This document shows positions 1 through 8,691 of a DNA stretch of 64,000 nt, piece after piece (the first letter of the stretch is position 1; every line of letters begins with the position of its first letter). The translations under genes and the position numbers were made by a program. Source of the stretch: Caldilineaceae bacterium (GTDB lineage Bacteria > Chloroflexota > Anaerolineae > Caldilineales > Caldilineaceae); assembly GCA_022842065.1 (NCBI GenBank), contig JALHQH010000024.1, positions 62,001 to 126,000 on the forward strand, read 5' to 3'. Under the pieces are notes generated by a model. It was given only the letters and a program-made list of their open reading frames with translations, was not told where the DNA came from and made no database searches.

Positions 1-458
1 CCATGTACTGGTCGACGATAGACTTCCAGGCAATTTTCCGGCAGGTTGATCACCCAATACTCAGGAATTTGGGCACTGGCGTAGCGGATTCGTTTGCGTT
101 CCCGATCATGGCGGAGCGAAGAATCAGCGACTTCAACCACCAAGATGGCATGTGCTGGATGGGCATTCAGATAATCCAGCAGCGTACCGGTAACAACGGC
201 GATATCCGGATCGGGTGCGCTAAAGTCATCTAACACCAATGGCAATTGCGTGCGTACCACATAGCCGACCTGATAGATCGTGCGCAATTTTTCAGCAGCC
301 AATGATAGGATTGTTGCGTGCCGGCTACTTTGTGGAGCCATGTGAAAAATCTCTCCATCAATCAGTTCAACGCGGTCGCCATCAAAAAAGTCCATCTCTG
401 CCAACGACTCGAATTCTTGATAACGCCAACGATGGAGTTGAACGGCTTCTAAAGTCAT
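1..458 (-). CDS. Uma2-family (DUF820) restriction-endonuclease-like protein, 3' end cut by window
   Basis: The reading frame opens at an ATG at 456-458 and stays open to the left edge, about 152 residues. It begins MTLEAVQLHRWRYQEF. Uma2 family features are visible in order: an early acidic segment (FFDGDRVELIDGEIF), then SAPDPDIAVV, ILVVEVADSS and a lysine in the ERKRIRYA segment, ending in PEYWVINL. These correspond to the PD-(D/E)XK nuclease-like core (Asp, Glu-x-x, Lys). Such proteins occur in many copies in Chloroflexota and cyanobacteria and their biological role is poorly known. The only long frames on the other strand here are antisense shadows. It is separated from the smpB operon by a 35-bp palindrome. 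Family assignment is firm, function is not. Confidence 0.85.
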   Translation of the reverse strand, partial: MTLEAVQLHRWRYQEFESLAEMDFFDGDRVELIDGEIFHMAPQSSRHATILSLAAEKLRTIYQVGYVVRTQLPLVLDDFSAPDPDIAVVTGTLLDYLNAHPAHAILVVEVADSSLRHDRERKRIRYASAQIPEYWVINLPENCLEVYRRPVH

Positions 459-556
459 CGTGTGCCTTCCCCTCAGTAAGCTCTGTTTGAAAACGGTAGC
501 TGTGTGTGCGGGTTGATGGCGTCCAGGCTACCGTTTTCGCACTTCGTAACTATTCA

Positions 557-633
557 CCCCCTCCCAGCCTCCCCCGAATACAGGGGAGGAGTTAAGCGCT
601 CCTCCCCTGTATTCGGGGGAGGCTGGGAGGGGG
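557..633 (-). terminator. 35-bp perfect inverted repeat downstream of smpB
   Basis: Arms 557-591 and 599-633 are exact reverse complements over 35 bases, with a 7-base loop (TTAAGCG). It begins about 20 bases past the smpB stop, so on the leftward strand it would form a very stable hairpin that could end the ctp-ctp-smpB transcript. There is no clear U-tract after it, so it is not a canonical intrinsic terminator. It may instead protect the 3' end or belong to the set of unrelated intergenic palindromes seen throughout the window. Confidence 0.6.
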
Positions 634-655
634 CGGCCTTGAACACTTATCGAAC

Positions 656-1141
656 TTAATACCGCTCTTTGATGGCGCGGCGCAATTCTCGCTCATTTTC
701 GCGCTTAGCGATGGTCTGACGTTTGTCGTGGGTCTGCTTGCCACGGGCCAGGCCAATCTCCACTTTGGCGCGGCCACGCTCGTTGATGTACATGCGCAAG
801 GGTACAATCGTCCAGTTGCGCTGAGTGGCTTCGGCGTGTAGTTTGGCAATCTGCATTTTGTGCAGCAGCAGTTTGCGCTGCCGCGTCTCTTCGTGGTTGT
901 AACGGTTGCCCTGCTCGAATTGCGCGATGTGGACATTGACCAGCCAAGCCTCACCGCTGCGGATCAGCACGAAGCCGTCACCCAGCGTCACCCGCCCGGC
1001 ACGCACCGACTTGATCTCGGTGCCGGTGAGGACAACGCCGGCCTCAAAGGTCTCTTCGATAAAATATTCATGACGCGCCTTGCGATTGTTGGCAACCGTG
1101 CGCGGGCCCTGCTCTTTGGTATCGTTCGTTTGTTTTGCCAT
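656..1141 (-). CDS. smpB: SsrA-binding protein SmpB
   Basis: The 161-residue protein has the usual SmpB length. It binds tmRNA (SsrA) and delivers it to stalled ribosomes for trans-translation. Family landmarks are ANNRKARHEYFIEE near residue 17, the LTGTEIKSVR strand near residue 38, LLLHK near residue 92, GRAKVEIGLARGK near residue 123 followed by HDKRQTIAKRE, and a basic C-terminal tail (RELRRAIKERY) that enters the mRNA channel. Its start lies 5 bases after the stop of the upstream S41 protease, so it is the last gene of a leftward operon. No tmRNA gene is recognisable in the window. Confidence 0.97.
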   Translation of the reverse strand: MAKQTNDTKEQGPRTVANNRKARHEYFIEETFEAGVVLTGTEIKSVRAGRVTLGDGFVLIRSGEAWLVNVHIAQFEQGNRYNHEETRQRKLLLHKMQIAKLHAEATQRNWTIVPLRMYINERGRAKVEIGLARGKQTHDKRQTIAKRENERELRRAIKERY

Positions 1142-1146
1142 CGTGC

Positions 1147-2523
1147 TTACTGCTCGATTTCTGCTTCTAACTGGGTAATCGCCCGATCCAGTTGCGGGTC
1201 GGTGCCCCGTTCCAGATCTTCCTGGGTCAGTTCGACATTGATATCCGGCCTTAGCCCTGCACCGTCAATCGTCCGGTCATTCGGGGTATACCAGCGGGCC
1301 ACGGTCACACGCATGATCGAGCCATCCTTTAGCGTGTGCGGCAATTGGACACTGCCTTTGCCATAGGTAATGGCCCCCAGCAGTTGTGCGCGGCCATGAT
1401 CCTGGATGGCACCGGCGACAATTTCACTGGCACTGGCGCTGCCTTCGTTGACCAACACAATCATCGGCAAGGTGGCGGCGACGGCGCGCCCCTCGGTTTC
1501 ATAGGTTTCCACCGCACCACTACTAAACCGTTCGATCAATACGGAGGTATCTTCCAGAAAGATACTCGCAACTTTTACCGCCTCGCGCAAGAGCCCACCC
1601 GAGTTGCCGCGCAGGTCAAAAACCAAGCCGGCAACGTCACGCGCAACCGCGTCCTTGACAGCCTGCTGCATCAGTTGGCCGGCATTTTGATTGAAGGTAT
1701 TGAGCTTGATATAGGCAATATTCTGGTCAGCGCCCAAGGTCTCGGTGGCAATCGTGGGGGTTTCAATGCGATCGCGCACCACAGGAATCTCTTCCGGTTC
1801 CGCCCCGATTTCATGTAAGACGCTTAGGGTAACGGTCGAACCCTTCGGCCCGCGGATGCGTCCCACGGCCGACGTTAGATCGGTACCCACCAGGCTCTCG
1901 CCATCCACCGCAAGAATATAGTCACCGCGCTTGATGCCGGCCCGCCATGCGGGTTGGTTTTCAAAGGGTTCCGTAATGCGCAGCGTATCTAGATCTTCAT
2001 CCCATTCCACCCGCGCCCCAATGCCTTCAAAGGAGCCGGTCAGATTGGTGCGAAAGTGATCAGCTTCCTGCGGGGTTAAGAAGCTCGTATTCGGATCAGC
2101 TAACTCACTCACCACCCCGCGAATGGCGTTATAAGTGGCGACCTGTGCGGAGGGCAGTTCACCATAAAAATCGCGTTGGAGCAAACCCATCGCTTCCCAA
2201 AAGGTTTGAAATTCGGGATAGAAGGGCTGATCCCCTTGGTCACAGTGCCTGATCGCAACGGTTTGCCCGGTGAGGGTCTGCCACCAACCGGTCGTCGTGA
2301 TGCTTTGTGCCGACGTAGTTGATCCCAGTGCGATCCCGGTGCCCAATCCCAAGACAAAGATAAAGAGCAGCGCCAACACCAGCCCACCAATCAGCGGCCA
2401 GGAAAGGGCCGCAAGGGCAAGGCGAAGTGCGACAAACAGATTCTGCTGACTAGTTACCGGCGCGGTAGCGGTGGTAACAACAGTAGTCGGTAACGGTGCG
2501 TGGGTGGGTTGTTCCTGTTCCAT
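1147..2523 (-). CDS. S41-family carboxyl-terminal processing protease (CtpA-like)
   Basis: A 458-residue membrane-anchored serine protease. A short cytoplasmic N-terminus is followed by a hydrophobic helix (about residues 40-66), a helical region, a PDZ domain (about 165-255, around GSFEGIGARVEW and GIKRGDYILAVDGESL) and the S41 catalytic core. The Ser/Lys dyad is visible as GSASASEIVAGAI and YGKGSVQLP. Family members trim or degrade periplasmic and cell-envelope proteins from the C-terminus, recognised through the PDZ domain. A GAGGAG ribosome site lies upstream of the ATG, although about 14 bases away. It sits between a second S41 protease and smpB. The physical link between C-terminal proteases and the trans-translation tag-delivery protein is suggestive but unproved. 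Confidence 0.92.
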   Translation of the reverse strand: MEQEQPTHAPLPTTVVTTATAPVTSQQNLFVALRLALAALSWPLIGGLVLALLFIFVLGLGTGIALGSTTSAQSITTTGWWQTLTGQTVAIRHCDQGDQPFYPEFQTFWEAMGLLQRDFYGELPSAQVATYNAIRGVVSELADPNTSFLTPQEADHFRTNLTGSFEGIGARVEWDEDLDTLRITEPFENQPAWRAGIKRGDYILAVDGESLVGTDLTSAVGRIRGPKGSTVTLSVLHEIGAEPEEIPVVRDRIETPTIATETLGADQNIAYIKLNTFNQNAGQLMQQAVKDAVARDVAGLVFDLRGNSGGLLREAVKVASIFLEDTSVLIERFSSGAVETYETEGRAVAATLPMIVLVNEGSASASEIVAGAIQDHGRAQLLGAITYGKGSVQLPHTLKDGSIMRVTVARWYTPNDRTIDGAGLRPDINVELTQEDLERGTDPQLDRAITQLEAEIEQ

Positions 2524-2642
2524 GTGGGCTAACGTAACTCCTCAATGACGATCAGGGTAAAAGCGCTATTCCTGCTGCACCGGTAGCCGGCACAGCAGCG
2601 GTGGCGCACTACGCACAGCGCAGTGCGCGCGATGGCCTCAGC
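2524..2642. other. Intercistronic gap between the two S41 protease genes, with weak hairpins
   Basis: This 119-base gap holds two imperfect hairpins: CTGCTG at 2572-2577 pairing with CAGCAG at 2593-2598, and GCGCACT at 2604-2610 pairing with AGTGCGC at 2622-2628. On the leftward strand they lie just after the upstream protease stop. They could partly terminate or stabilise the transcript. No promoter is convincing here, so the three genes are probably one transcript. Confidence 0.35.
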
Positions 2643-3830
2643 CTATGGCAGCGAATTAATGGCAACGACCATTGGATCGTCGCCCTCGGCGACAATCACA
2701 TCAGGCGTCAACCCAGCCCCACTAATTTGATGGCGATCCGGCGTAAACCAGTGGGCACTTGTCACAAAAAGACTGCTCTTGTCGTGAAATTCGTAACGCA
2801 ACTGGACACTGCCCTTGCCATAGGTTTGTTTGCCAACAAGCACGGCGCGACCATGATCCTGTAGGGCACCAGCCAGAATTTCGCTAGCACTGGCAGAGGC
2901 CTGATCAACCACGACGACCAGCGGCGCTGCGACTGCTTCCCCGCCCGTCGTCGCCGTAAAGACATCTTCCTGGCCATTGGCATGTTCTTCAATCAACATG
3001 ACGCCATCATCAAGCCACATATCAGCAATATCAAGCGCCACACTAACTGCACCGCCCGGATTGCCACTTAGATCAAGGATGTAGCGTTCTGCACCCTGGG
3101 CCTGCAATTCGGCCAATGCCTGCCCCATCTCTTTGGCACTATTTTCGGTAAATGTACTATGGCGAATATAGCCGATCGGCTCGGTGGCGGGATCGCTGTC
3201 AAGCAGACGCCATTCCATGCTGGGCACCTGAAATTCGACGCGCGTGAGCTGGAAACTTAGCGTATCGATGACGGTTGGGTCATCGCCAGGGCGGTGAACG
3301 ACAATTTTGACCTCACTGCCGGTCTCACCCCGGACCAAGGCCACGACTTGGTCAATCGTCAATTCGGGGGTGATCATCGTTTCATCGACCTGCACCAGGA
3401 TATCCCCCGTTTGCACACCGGCTTGGGCGGCTGGTTGGTCCGGCACCGGCAACAGAACAAAACCTTCAGCCCTAGCCTCGATCGAAGCACCAATGCCACC
3501 AAAACAGCCACATAAACCATCCCCTGTGACAGCGCTCTGTGGCGGATCCTCAAAGCGGGTATAGGGATCGTCATAGGCACTGACCAACCCACGAATTGCG
3601 CCATAACGAAGACTTTCCGCGCTGGGTTTGTCGCCATAAAAATCTTGTTCTAGCGTATGCCAGACTTGCCAGAAAAGGGTCATATCAACCGGGTCACCGA
3701 CAGCAGTCGCGGCTTGGGGGGTCAGCACTTCCTGCCACAACGGCACAATCAAGGGATAGCTGACCACGCCAGCTGCATAAGAAAGCATGATAGAAAAAAT
3801 TAAGGCAAGATAAAGGGGAACGGTGCGCAC
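2643..3830 (-). CDS. S41-family carboxyl-terminal processing protease, second paralogue
   Basis: A 395-residue paralogue of the next gene downstream. An N-terminal signal/anchor helix (about residues 5-28) is followed by a PDZ domain (about 110-195; QAGVQTGDILVQVDE) and the S41 core with the catalytic serine in ASASASEILAGAL and the lysine in YGKGSVQLR. The start is GTG at 3828-3830, chosen because AAGGAAG lies six bases upstream. Two adjacent paralogues suggest a local duplication; the two differ in the N-terminal region and linker, which implies different substrates or locations. It is the first gene of the leftward ctp-ctp-smpB run. Confidence 0.92.
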   Translation of the reverse strand: MRTVPLYLALIFSIMLSYAAGVVSYPLIVPLWQEVLTPQAATAVGDPVDMTLFWQVWHTLEQDFYGDKPSAESLRYGAIRGLVSAYDDPYTRFEDPPQSAVTGDGLCGCFGGIGASIEARAEGFVLLPVPDQPAAQAGVQTGDILVQVDETMITPELTIDQVVALVRGETGSEVKIVVHRPGDDPTVIDTLSFQLTRVEFQVPSMEWRLLDSDPATEPIGYIRHSTFTENSAKEMGQALAELQAQGAERYILDLSGNPGGAVSVALDIADMWLDDGVMLIEEHANGQEDVFTATTGGEAVAAPLVVVVDQASASASEILAGALQDHGRAVLVGKQTYGKGSVQLRYEFHDKSSLFVTSAHWFTPDRHQISGAGLTPDVIVAEGDDPMVVAINSLP

Positions 3831-4006
3831 AATGATCTTCCTTTATATACTCACGGGCAGCACAAGAAGTAAGCAACTTACCCCTGTAAAAATGTTACTT
3901 ATTGGCGCTTGTCGTTATAGACATAGCCCTGGCGTGGCAGGTTAGCGACGAACCGGGGGACCAACGTGGCCCCACCCCAATGTAACAAAAGCAAGCGATG
4001 CGCGTT

Positions 4007-4035
4007 ATTCTACCACAAGCCAGGGAGCAGCCCAA
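4007..4035 (-). promoter_or_regulatory. Candidate sigma70-type promoter for the ctp-ctp-smpB operon
   Basis: On the minus strand TTGGGC (plus 4030-4035) and TAGAAT (plus 4007-4012) are separated by 17 bases. The -10 box matches five of six consensus bases, the -35 box only three. It would give a leader of about 170 bases before the GTG start at 3830. It lies in the 401-base divergent gap 3831-4231, back to back with a better promoter for the rightward gene; nothing else is evident in that gap. Confidence 0.4.
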
Positions 4036-4067
4036 GTGAATAGCCTGTAATACAGCAGATAGTACGC

Positions 4068-4096
4068 TTGACAATCGCTGCAATCAGTCGTATTGT
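4068..4096 (+). promoter_or_regulatory. Candidate sigma70-type promoter for the nucleotidyltransferase pair
   Basis: An exact TTGACA (4068-4073), a 17-base spacer and TATTGT (4091-4096, four of six matches) precede the rightward gene that starts at 4232. Predicted transcription would begin near 4103, leaving a leader of about 130 bases. Confidence 0.55.
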
Positions 4097-4231
4097 ACTG
4101 GCAACTTTTCAAGAGCAAGCACGCCGGAAGACAACAAATATAGATATTCTTTGCATAAGCATCCGTGCCACTTGTTATCATTAGCGATTCCAGGTTAAAT
4201 CATTCTACCCGAGGTTGAAAGTAGACCCTGT

Positions 4232-5107
4232 ATGAACATTCAAAAAGCAGTGATCACCGCCGCCGGTCGGCAACAGCGCACCTTACCGCTGCAGACTTTG
4301 ATTGACCGTGATGGGATTGAGAAATCAGTCTTAAGCATCCTGATTGACGAAGTTGTACGCGCCGGGATTGAAGAGATCTGTGTTGTTGTGCGCCCTGGCG
4401 ACGAAAAACCTTATGCCGATGTCAGTGGTGAACATGTGCGGCGGATCCAGTTTATTGCCCAACAAGAACCGCTTGGACATGGTCATGCCGTCTATTGCGC
4501 CCAACCCTTTATTGGCAATGCCGCTTTTTTGCACCTGGTCGGTGACCACCTCTATGTTAGCCGCGGGGAAAGTAGCTGTGCCCAACAGTTGGTCGAGATC
4601 GCCCGTCGCGAGGCCTGTACGATCTCCAGTGTCCAGGCGACGCGCGAGAGTCTGCTGCCTTACTATGGGACAGTCGGTGCGCGCCGGTTCGCCGGCCATC
4701 CCGATCTCTATCAGGTGGAGACGGTGATTGAGAAACCAACGCCGACCCAGGCCGAGCAACATTTGATCGTGCCAGGGCTGCGGGCCGGTTCCTACCTCTG
4801 CTTCTTTGGCATGCATGTGCTGACTCCGGTCATTTTTGATGTTTTACAGGAGCAGATTACGGCGATCCAGCAGGAAAAGGTGTTGCGGCCAGGGGGGGTA
4901 ACCCTGGCCGGGGCGTTGGCCGAAGTCGCCCGCCGCGAGCAATATCTGGCCTTGGAAATGCATGATGCGCGTTATGATGTTGGGGTAAAGTATGGGTTGC
5001 TAACCGCGCAACTGGCAATTGCCCTACGCGGCCAGGATCGCAACGAGGTATTGACCAAGCTGCTTGAATTGCTAGCGCAGCGCGATCTCAACCGGGAACA
5101 GGCATAG
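4232..5107 (+). CDS. GalU-like sugar-1-phosphate nucleotidyltransferase
   Basis: A 291-residue protein of the nucleotidyltransferase (NTP_transferase/GalU) fold. It starts [16 protein letters not shown], where classical GalU has AAGxGTRxLP, so the nucleotide-binding loop is degenerate: the GTR is replaced by QQR. Downstream the family pattern is retained: [15 protein letters not shown], the [13 protein letters not shown] segment near residue 78 that contacts the nucleotide, the LVGDHLY acidic metal site near residue 102, and IEKP near residue 170. The likely reaction is NTP plus sugar-1-phosphate to NDP-sugar. The next gene, 13 bases away, fuses a sugar kinase with a second pyrophosphorylase domain, so the two probably serve one sugar-activation route. 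The exact sugar cannot be read from sequence. Confidence 0.75.
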   Translation: MNIQKAVITAAGRQQRTLPLQTLIDRDGIEKSVLSILIDEVVRAGIEEICVVVRPGDEKPYADVSGEHVRRIQFIAQQEPLGHGHAVYCAQPFIGNAAFLHLVGDHLYVSRGESSCAQQLVEIARREACTISSVQATRESLLPYYGTVGARRFAGHPDLYQVETVIEKPTPTQAEQHLIVPGLRAGSYLCFFGMHVLTPVIFDVLQEQITAIQQEKVLRPGGVTLAGALAEVARREQYLALEMHDARYDVGVKYGLLTAQLAIALRGQDRNEVLTKLLELLAQRDLNREQA

Positions 5108-5120
5108 GAGACGCACCCAT

Positions 5121-8100
5121 ATGAGTAATCGCACAACTGCAACGTCAACTGGTGCCGCCACCGCTCACAACTTTAGCAGTGAGCTGGTCAACATTATCAC
5201 GGCGACTGATGCGGCCATTCGCAATCGCTCGTTGGATGACTTCTGTTGTACCGCTTCCTTAGTCCAACTACTGGCCGAATGTCAGGCATTGGATCAATTC
5301 CGCCGCGCCAGCACCAATCTTTACGAACAGGTGCGCGCCCTCTTTTTTCTACATGCCATCTATCGCTATCATTTGCCCAGCAAGGAAGGCATCAATGCCA
5401 CTGGTTTTATCCCTTTTGATGGCTACACGAATCTCCTCAGACGGCGCTTTGGTGAGGCCATTGATCTGTTTCTGGCGACCCAGGCCCAAGAAGGGCCTAG
5501 CGATCCCATTGCCAGCGCGCTCGCCGGGGCTTACCATAGCTTGGGCTTTCAGACCCTGGCCGATCAGGTGCGGCGCAGTGTCCGCTCGGTGCGCGGCAAC
5601 CAGTGGATGTTCCGCATTGGTCATCCGGCTGATCACCCGTTGCGTGTGCGCCCGCTGCTTTATGAAGGGGTGGGGACAGGGGCAAAAGAACAGGCACTCT
5701 TTCCGATTTTGCGCGAATCAACACCCGTCCGCATGGATCTCACCCACAGCGGGTGGAGTGATATTTTCTTTCTAGGCATGGATTTTCCAGCCGGGGCACG
5801 CGTGTTGAACGTTTCGGTCGATCTGGCGGTGCGCGATGGTGACAAGGCCGGCACCCCCCGCCCCCCGATCGAAAGCTATTTTCGGGTGATCGACCAGCCG
5901 ATCCTGCGCTTGGTCAGTATTGATCTGGGTGCCACGGCGGAAATCACGACCCTGGCCGAAGTCTTTGATTTTGCCAAAGATTACCTGGGGCTGCTCAAAG
6001 CCGCCGTCATCGCCGCCGGCATTGTGCCGCCCGGCATCGAAGGGGCCGATCAATCACTGGCCGACCTATTGGCCCGCTTGATTAAACCTGGCTATGGCAT
6101 CGAGCTGGTCAGCCATGTTAACGGCATTCCCAAAGGGTCGCGACTAGCGGTTTCCACCAACCTGCTCGCTTCCTTGATTGCAGTCTGTATGCGCGCCACC
6201 GGCCAGACGGCCAATCTCACCGGCCAGTTGACCGAGGAAGAGCGGCGGGTGGTGGCAGCGCGTGCCATTCTTGGTGAATGGATCGGCGGCTCGGGCGGTG
6301 GCTGGCAAGATTCCGGTGGGGTCTGGCCAGGGATGAAGGTGATCGAAGGGGTAGAAGCCCAAGCCGCAGATCCTGAATATGGGATCAGCCGTGGGCGGCT
6401 GCTGCCCCAACATCACATTCTCACTGCGGAGGAGGCATCACCCGCGACCCGCCAACAACTGCAAGATAGCCTGGTGATGGTCCATGGGGGGATGGCCCAG
6501 GATGTGGGACCCATTTTGGAGATGGTCACTGAAAAGTATCTGCTGCGCTCCCAAGCCGAATGGGCGGGGCGGCAGGAAGCCATCCAGATCATTGATGAAA
6601 TCCTTGCGCTCCTCAAAGCGGGCGATGTCCAGGCCATTGGTGCCGCCACCCATCGCAATTTTCACGGACCAATCCAGACGATTATTCCGTGGGCCAGCAA
6701 CCTCTACACCGAAACGCTCATTGCACGGGTCCAGGCCGAGTTTGGCGCACAGTTTTGGGGCTTCTGGATGATGGGTGGCATGTCCGGTGGTGGCATGGGT
6801 TTTATTTTTGATCCAACCGTAAAAGCCCTGGCCCAAGAACGGTTGCAGATCATTATGCGGGAGAGTAAACAACAGCTAGAGAGTGCGGTGCCCTTTGCCA
6901 TGGATCCAGTGGTCTATGATTTTGCAATCAATGAACGGGGCACCTTTGGCGAATTACGCACTGACCACGAGGCGCTGATGGGGCCGAGTTACTATACCTT
7001 AACGGTGCCCCAGCTATTGCGCCGCGAACAGCGGACACTCAGCCGCTTCCGCCGCGCCGAATTGGATCGCTTTGGTGCCGCCTGTCGCACTGATCCAGCA
7101 CTGGCGGGTGCGATTCCGACCCTCTTTGATCACATGTTACCGCAAAGTGAAGGGATCAGCGACAAGAGCCAGAGTCTTGATGCCCTGCTCGAAGCCTATG
7201 GCTTTGACCGGGTTCAACATGAGCAGATCCGTGCCGATCTACGCGGTGGACGGATCGGCCTGGCGCAAAACCGCTTGCCCATCAGCAGCAGCTTTGAAGA
7301 TGTGGACCACAAGGATGTGCTCAGCTATAGCGATCTAAACAGTGAGATGCAGGGCGAGCTACACCAGATTGGCATGGAAGCGCTGCGCGCGGGCAAAGTC
7401 GCCGTGGTGACATTGGCCGGCGGGGCCGGCAGTCGGTGGACCCACGGTGCCGGTGTGGTCAAGGCCCTCAACCCCTTTGCCAAGCTGGGGGGCAAACATC
7501 GCTCCTTTATCGAAGTCCATCTAGCCAAAAGTCGGCGCACCAGCGCGCTGGCGGGTACACCCGTGCCCCATGCAATTACCACCAGCTATCTCACCCAAGG
7601 CCCGATTGCCGACTATCTGGCGGCCAACGATCGCTATGGTTATACGGGACCGCTCTATCTGTCGCCGGGGCGCAGCATTGGCTTGCGGATGGTGCCCATG
7701 GCGCGCGATCTTCGTTTCGCCTGGGAGGAGATGCCCCAGCAGTTGCTGGATGAACAGGCGCAAAAGGTGCAAGATAGCCTACACAGCGCGCTAATTGGTT
7801 GGGCACAGCAGACCGGCGAAGGCAGCGATTACACGGACAACTTGCCCAGCCAATGTCTCCACCCAGTCGGGCATTGGTATGAAGTGCCGAATCTGCTCCG
7901 CAATGGCGTACTGGCACAGATGTTAACCGAGCGGCCACAGCTGCAATATCTGATGGTACACAATGTTGATACGTTGGGGGCAGATGTGGGCGGTAGCGTA
8001 GGGGCCACCTTGCTGGGCTTTCACATTGCCCAAGGGGCGCCGTGGACCGCCGAGGTGATCACCCGCCGGATTGAGGATCGCGGGGGTGGCCTGGCGCGCG

Positions 8101-8531
8101 TAGATGGTCATCTGCGGCTGGTAGAAGGCCTGGCCTTGCCCCGCGAAGAGTTGGAATTCAACCTCACCTATTACAACACCAGCACCACCTGGCTCGACAT
8201 CGACAAACTACTCGCCGTTTTCAAGTTGACGCGCCAGGAGCTGACCGACGCGGCCAAAGTGGGCGAGGCGGTTCGGCGGCTGGCGGCGCGCATGCCCACC
8301 TATGTGACGCTGAAGGATGTCAAAAAGCGCTGGGGGAAGGGGCAGGAAGATATCTTCCCGGTTGCCCAATTCGAGAAACTCTGGGGCGATATGACCGCGC
8401 TGGCCGAATTGCGCTGTCAATTTGTCGCGGTGCCGCGCATGCGTGGGCAACAATTGAAGGAAGTGGATCAACTCGATGGTTGGCTGCGTGATGGCTCGGC
8501 AGCCTATGTTGACTCACTGTGTAAGTGGTAA
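5121..8531 (+). CDS. Fusion of GHMP-type sugar kinase and UDP-sugar pyrophosphorylase-like domain
   Basis: This 1136-residue protein appears bifunctional. Residues about 150-640 carry GHMP-kinase motifs: GIPKGSRLAVSTNLLASL near 334 (the Gly/Ser phosphate loop), GGSGGGWQDSGGVWPGMK near 388 (the GWQD signature of fucokinase- and heptose-kinase-type enzymes) and MMGGMSGGGMGF near 550 (the C-terminal Gly-rich motif). Residues about 755-1130 resemble eukaryote-type UDPGP/UAP pyrophosphorylases: LAGGAGSRW near 762, KALNPF, HPVGHWYEVPNLL and MVHNVDTLGADV. The bacterial FKP fucose enzyme also joins such activities, but with the pyrophosphorylase first; here the kinase is first. A GGAG ribosome site overlaps the stop of the preceding gene. 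Predicted role: sugar to sugar-1-P to NDP-sugar in one chain; the sugar is unknown and the N-terminal 150 residues are unassigned. Confidence 0.7.
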   Translation: MSNRTTATSTGAATAHNFSSELVNIITATDAAIRNRSLDDFCCTASLVQLLAECQALDQFRRASTNLYEQVRALFFLHAIYRYHLPSKEGINATGFIPFDGYTNLLRRRFGEAIDLFLATQAQEGPSDPIASALAGAYHSLGFQTLADQVRRSVRSVRGNQWMFRIGHPADHPLRVRPLLYEGVGTGAKEQALFPILRESTPVRMDLTHSGWSDIFFLGMDFPAGARVLNVSVDLAVRDGDKAGTPRPPIESYFRVIDQPILRLVSIDLGATAEITTLAEVFDFAKDYLGLLKAAVIAAGIVPPGIEGADQSLADLLARLIKPGYGIELVSHVNGIPKGSRLAVSTNLLASLIAVCMRATGQTANLTGQLTEEERRVVAARAILGEWIGGSGGGWQDSGGVWPGMKVIEGVEAQAADPEYGISRGRLLPQHHILTAEEASPATRQQLQDSLVMVHGGMAQDVGPILEMVTEKYLLRSQAEWAGRQEAIQIIDEILALLKAGDVQAIGAATHRNFHGPIQTIIPWASNLYTETLIARVQAEFGAQFWGFWMMGGMSGGGMGFIFDPTVKALAQERLQIIMRESKQQLESAVPFAMDPVVYDFAINERGTFGELRTDHEALMGPSYYTLTVPQLLRREQRTLSRFRRAELDRFGAACRTDPALAGAIPTLFDHMLPQSEGISDKSQSLDALLEAYGFDRVQHEQIRADLRGGRIGLAQNRLPISSSFEDVDHKDVLSYSDLNSEMQGELHQIGMEALRAGKVAVVTLAGGAGSRWTHGAGVVKALNPFAKLGGKHRSFIEVHLAKSRRTSALAGTPVPHAITTSYLTQGPIADYLAANDRYGYTGPLYLSPGRSIGLRMVPMARDLRFAWEEMPQQLLDEQAQKVQDSLHSALIGWAQQTGEGSDYTDNLPSQCLHPVGHWYEVPNLLRNGVLAQMLTERPQLQYLMVHNVDTLGADVGGSVGATLLGFHIAQGAPWTAEVITRRIEDRGGGLARVDGHLRLVEGLALPREELEFNLTYYNTSTTWLDIDKLLAVFKLTRQELTDAAKVGEAVRRLAARMPTYVTLKDVKKRWGKGQEDIFPVAQFEKLWGDMTALAELRCQFVAVPRMRGQQLKEVDQLDGWLRDGSAAYVDSLCKW

Positions 8532-8541
8532 AATTATCCAA

Positions 8542-8658
8542 TACGACAACGTTAAATTATGTGCCTAGCTGGTCCGTGACCAGCGGCTAGGGCAGCTACC
8601 GCTGGTCACGGACCAGCTAGGCAGAGCGCAGAGCGACTGCCGATTTAACGTTGTCGTA
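8542..8658. repeat. Nested double inverted repeat between genes
   Basis: Outer arms 8542-8557 and 8643-8658 are perfectly complementary over 16 bases (TACGACAACGTTAAAT and its complement). Inner arms 8563-8586 and 8599-8622 are perfectly complementary over 24 bases, and each inner arm contains its own small palindrome (GCTGGTC...GACCAGC). It fills nearly the whole gap between two rightward genes. It could be a terminator without U-tract, a cruciform-forming site or a regulatory leader of the gene at 8692. Confidence 0.8.
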
Positions 8659-8691
8659 GTAAGTAGCGAAACAGCAAAAGGCAGGAGCAAA

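Noticed and set aside
3..490. Two rightward reading frames at the left edge (3-233 and 239-490)
   Set aside because: They are antisense to a well-conserved Uma2-type protein read leftward from 458; their translations show no family pattern.
557..633. Intergenic palindromes as copies of one insertion element (MITE)
   Set aside because: The arms of different palindromes share no sequence and there are no consistent target duplications, so they are not copies of a single element.
1..1200. tmRNA gene near smpB
   Set aside because: No sequence with tRNA-like ends and a tag-coding part could be recognised.
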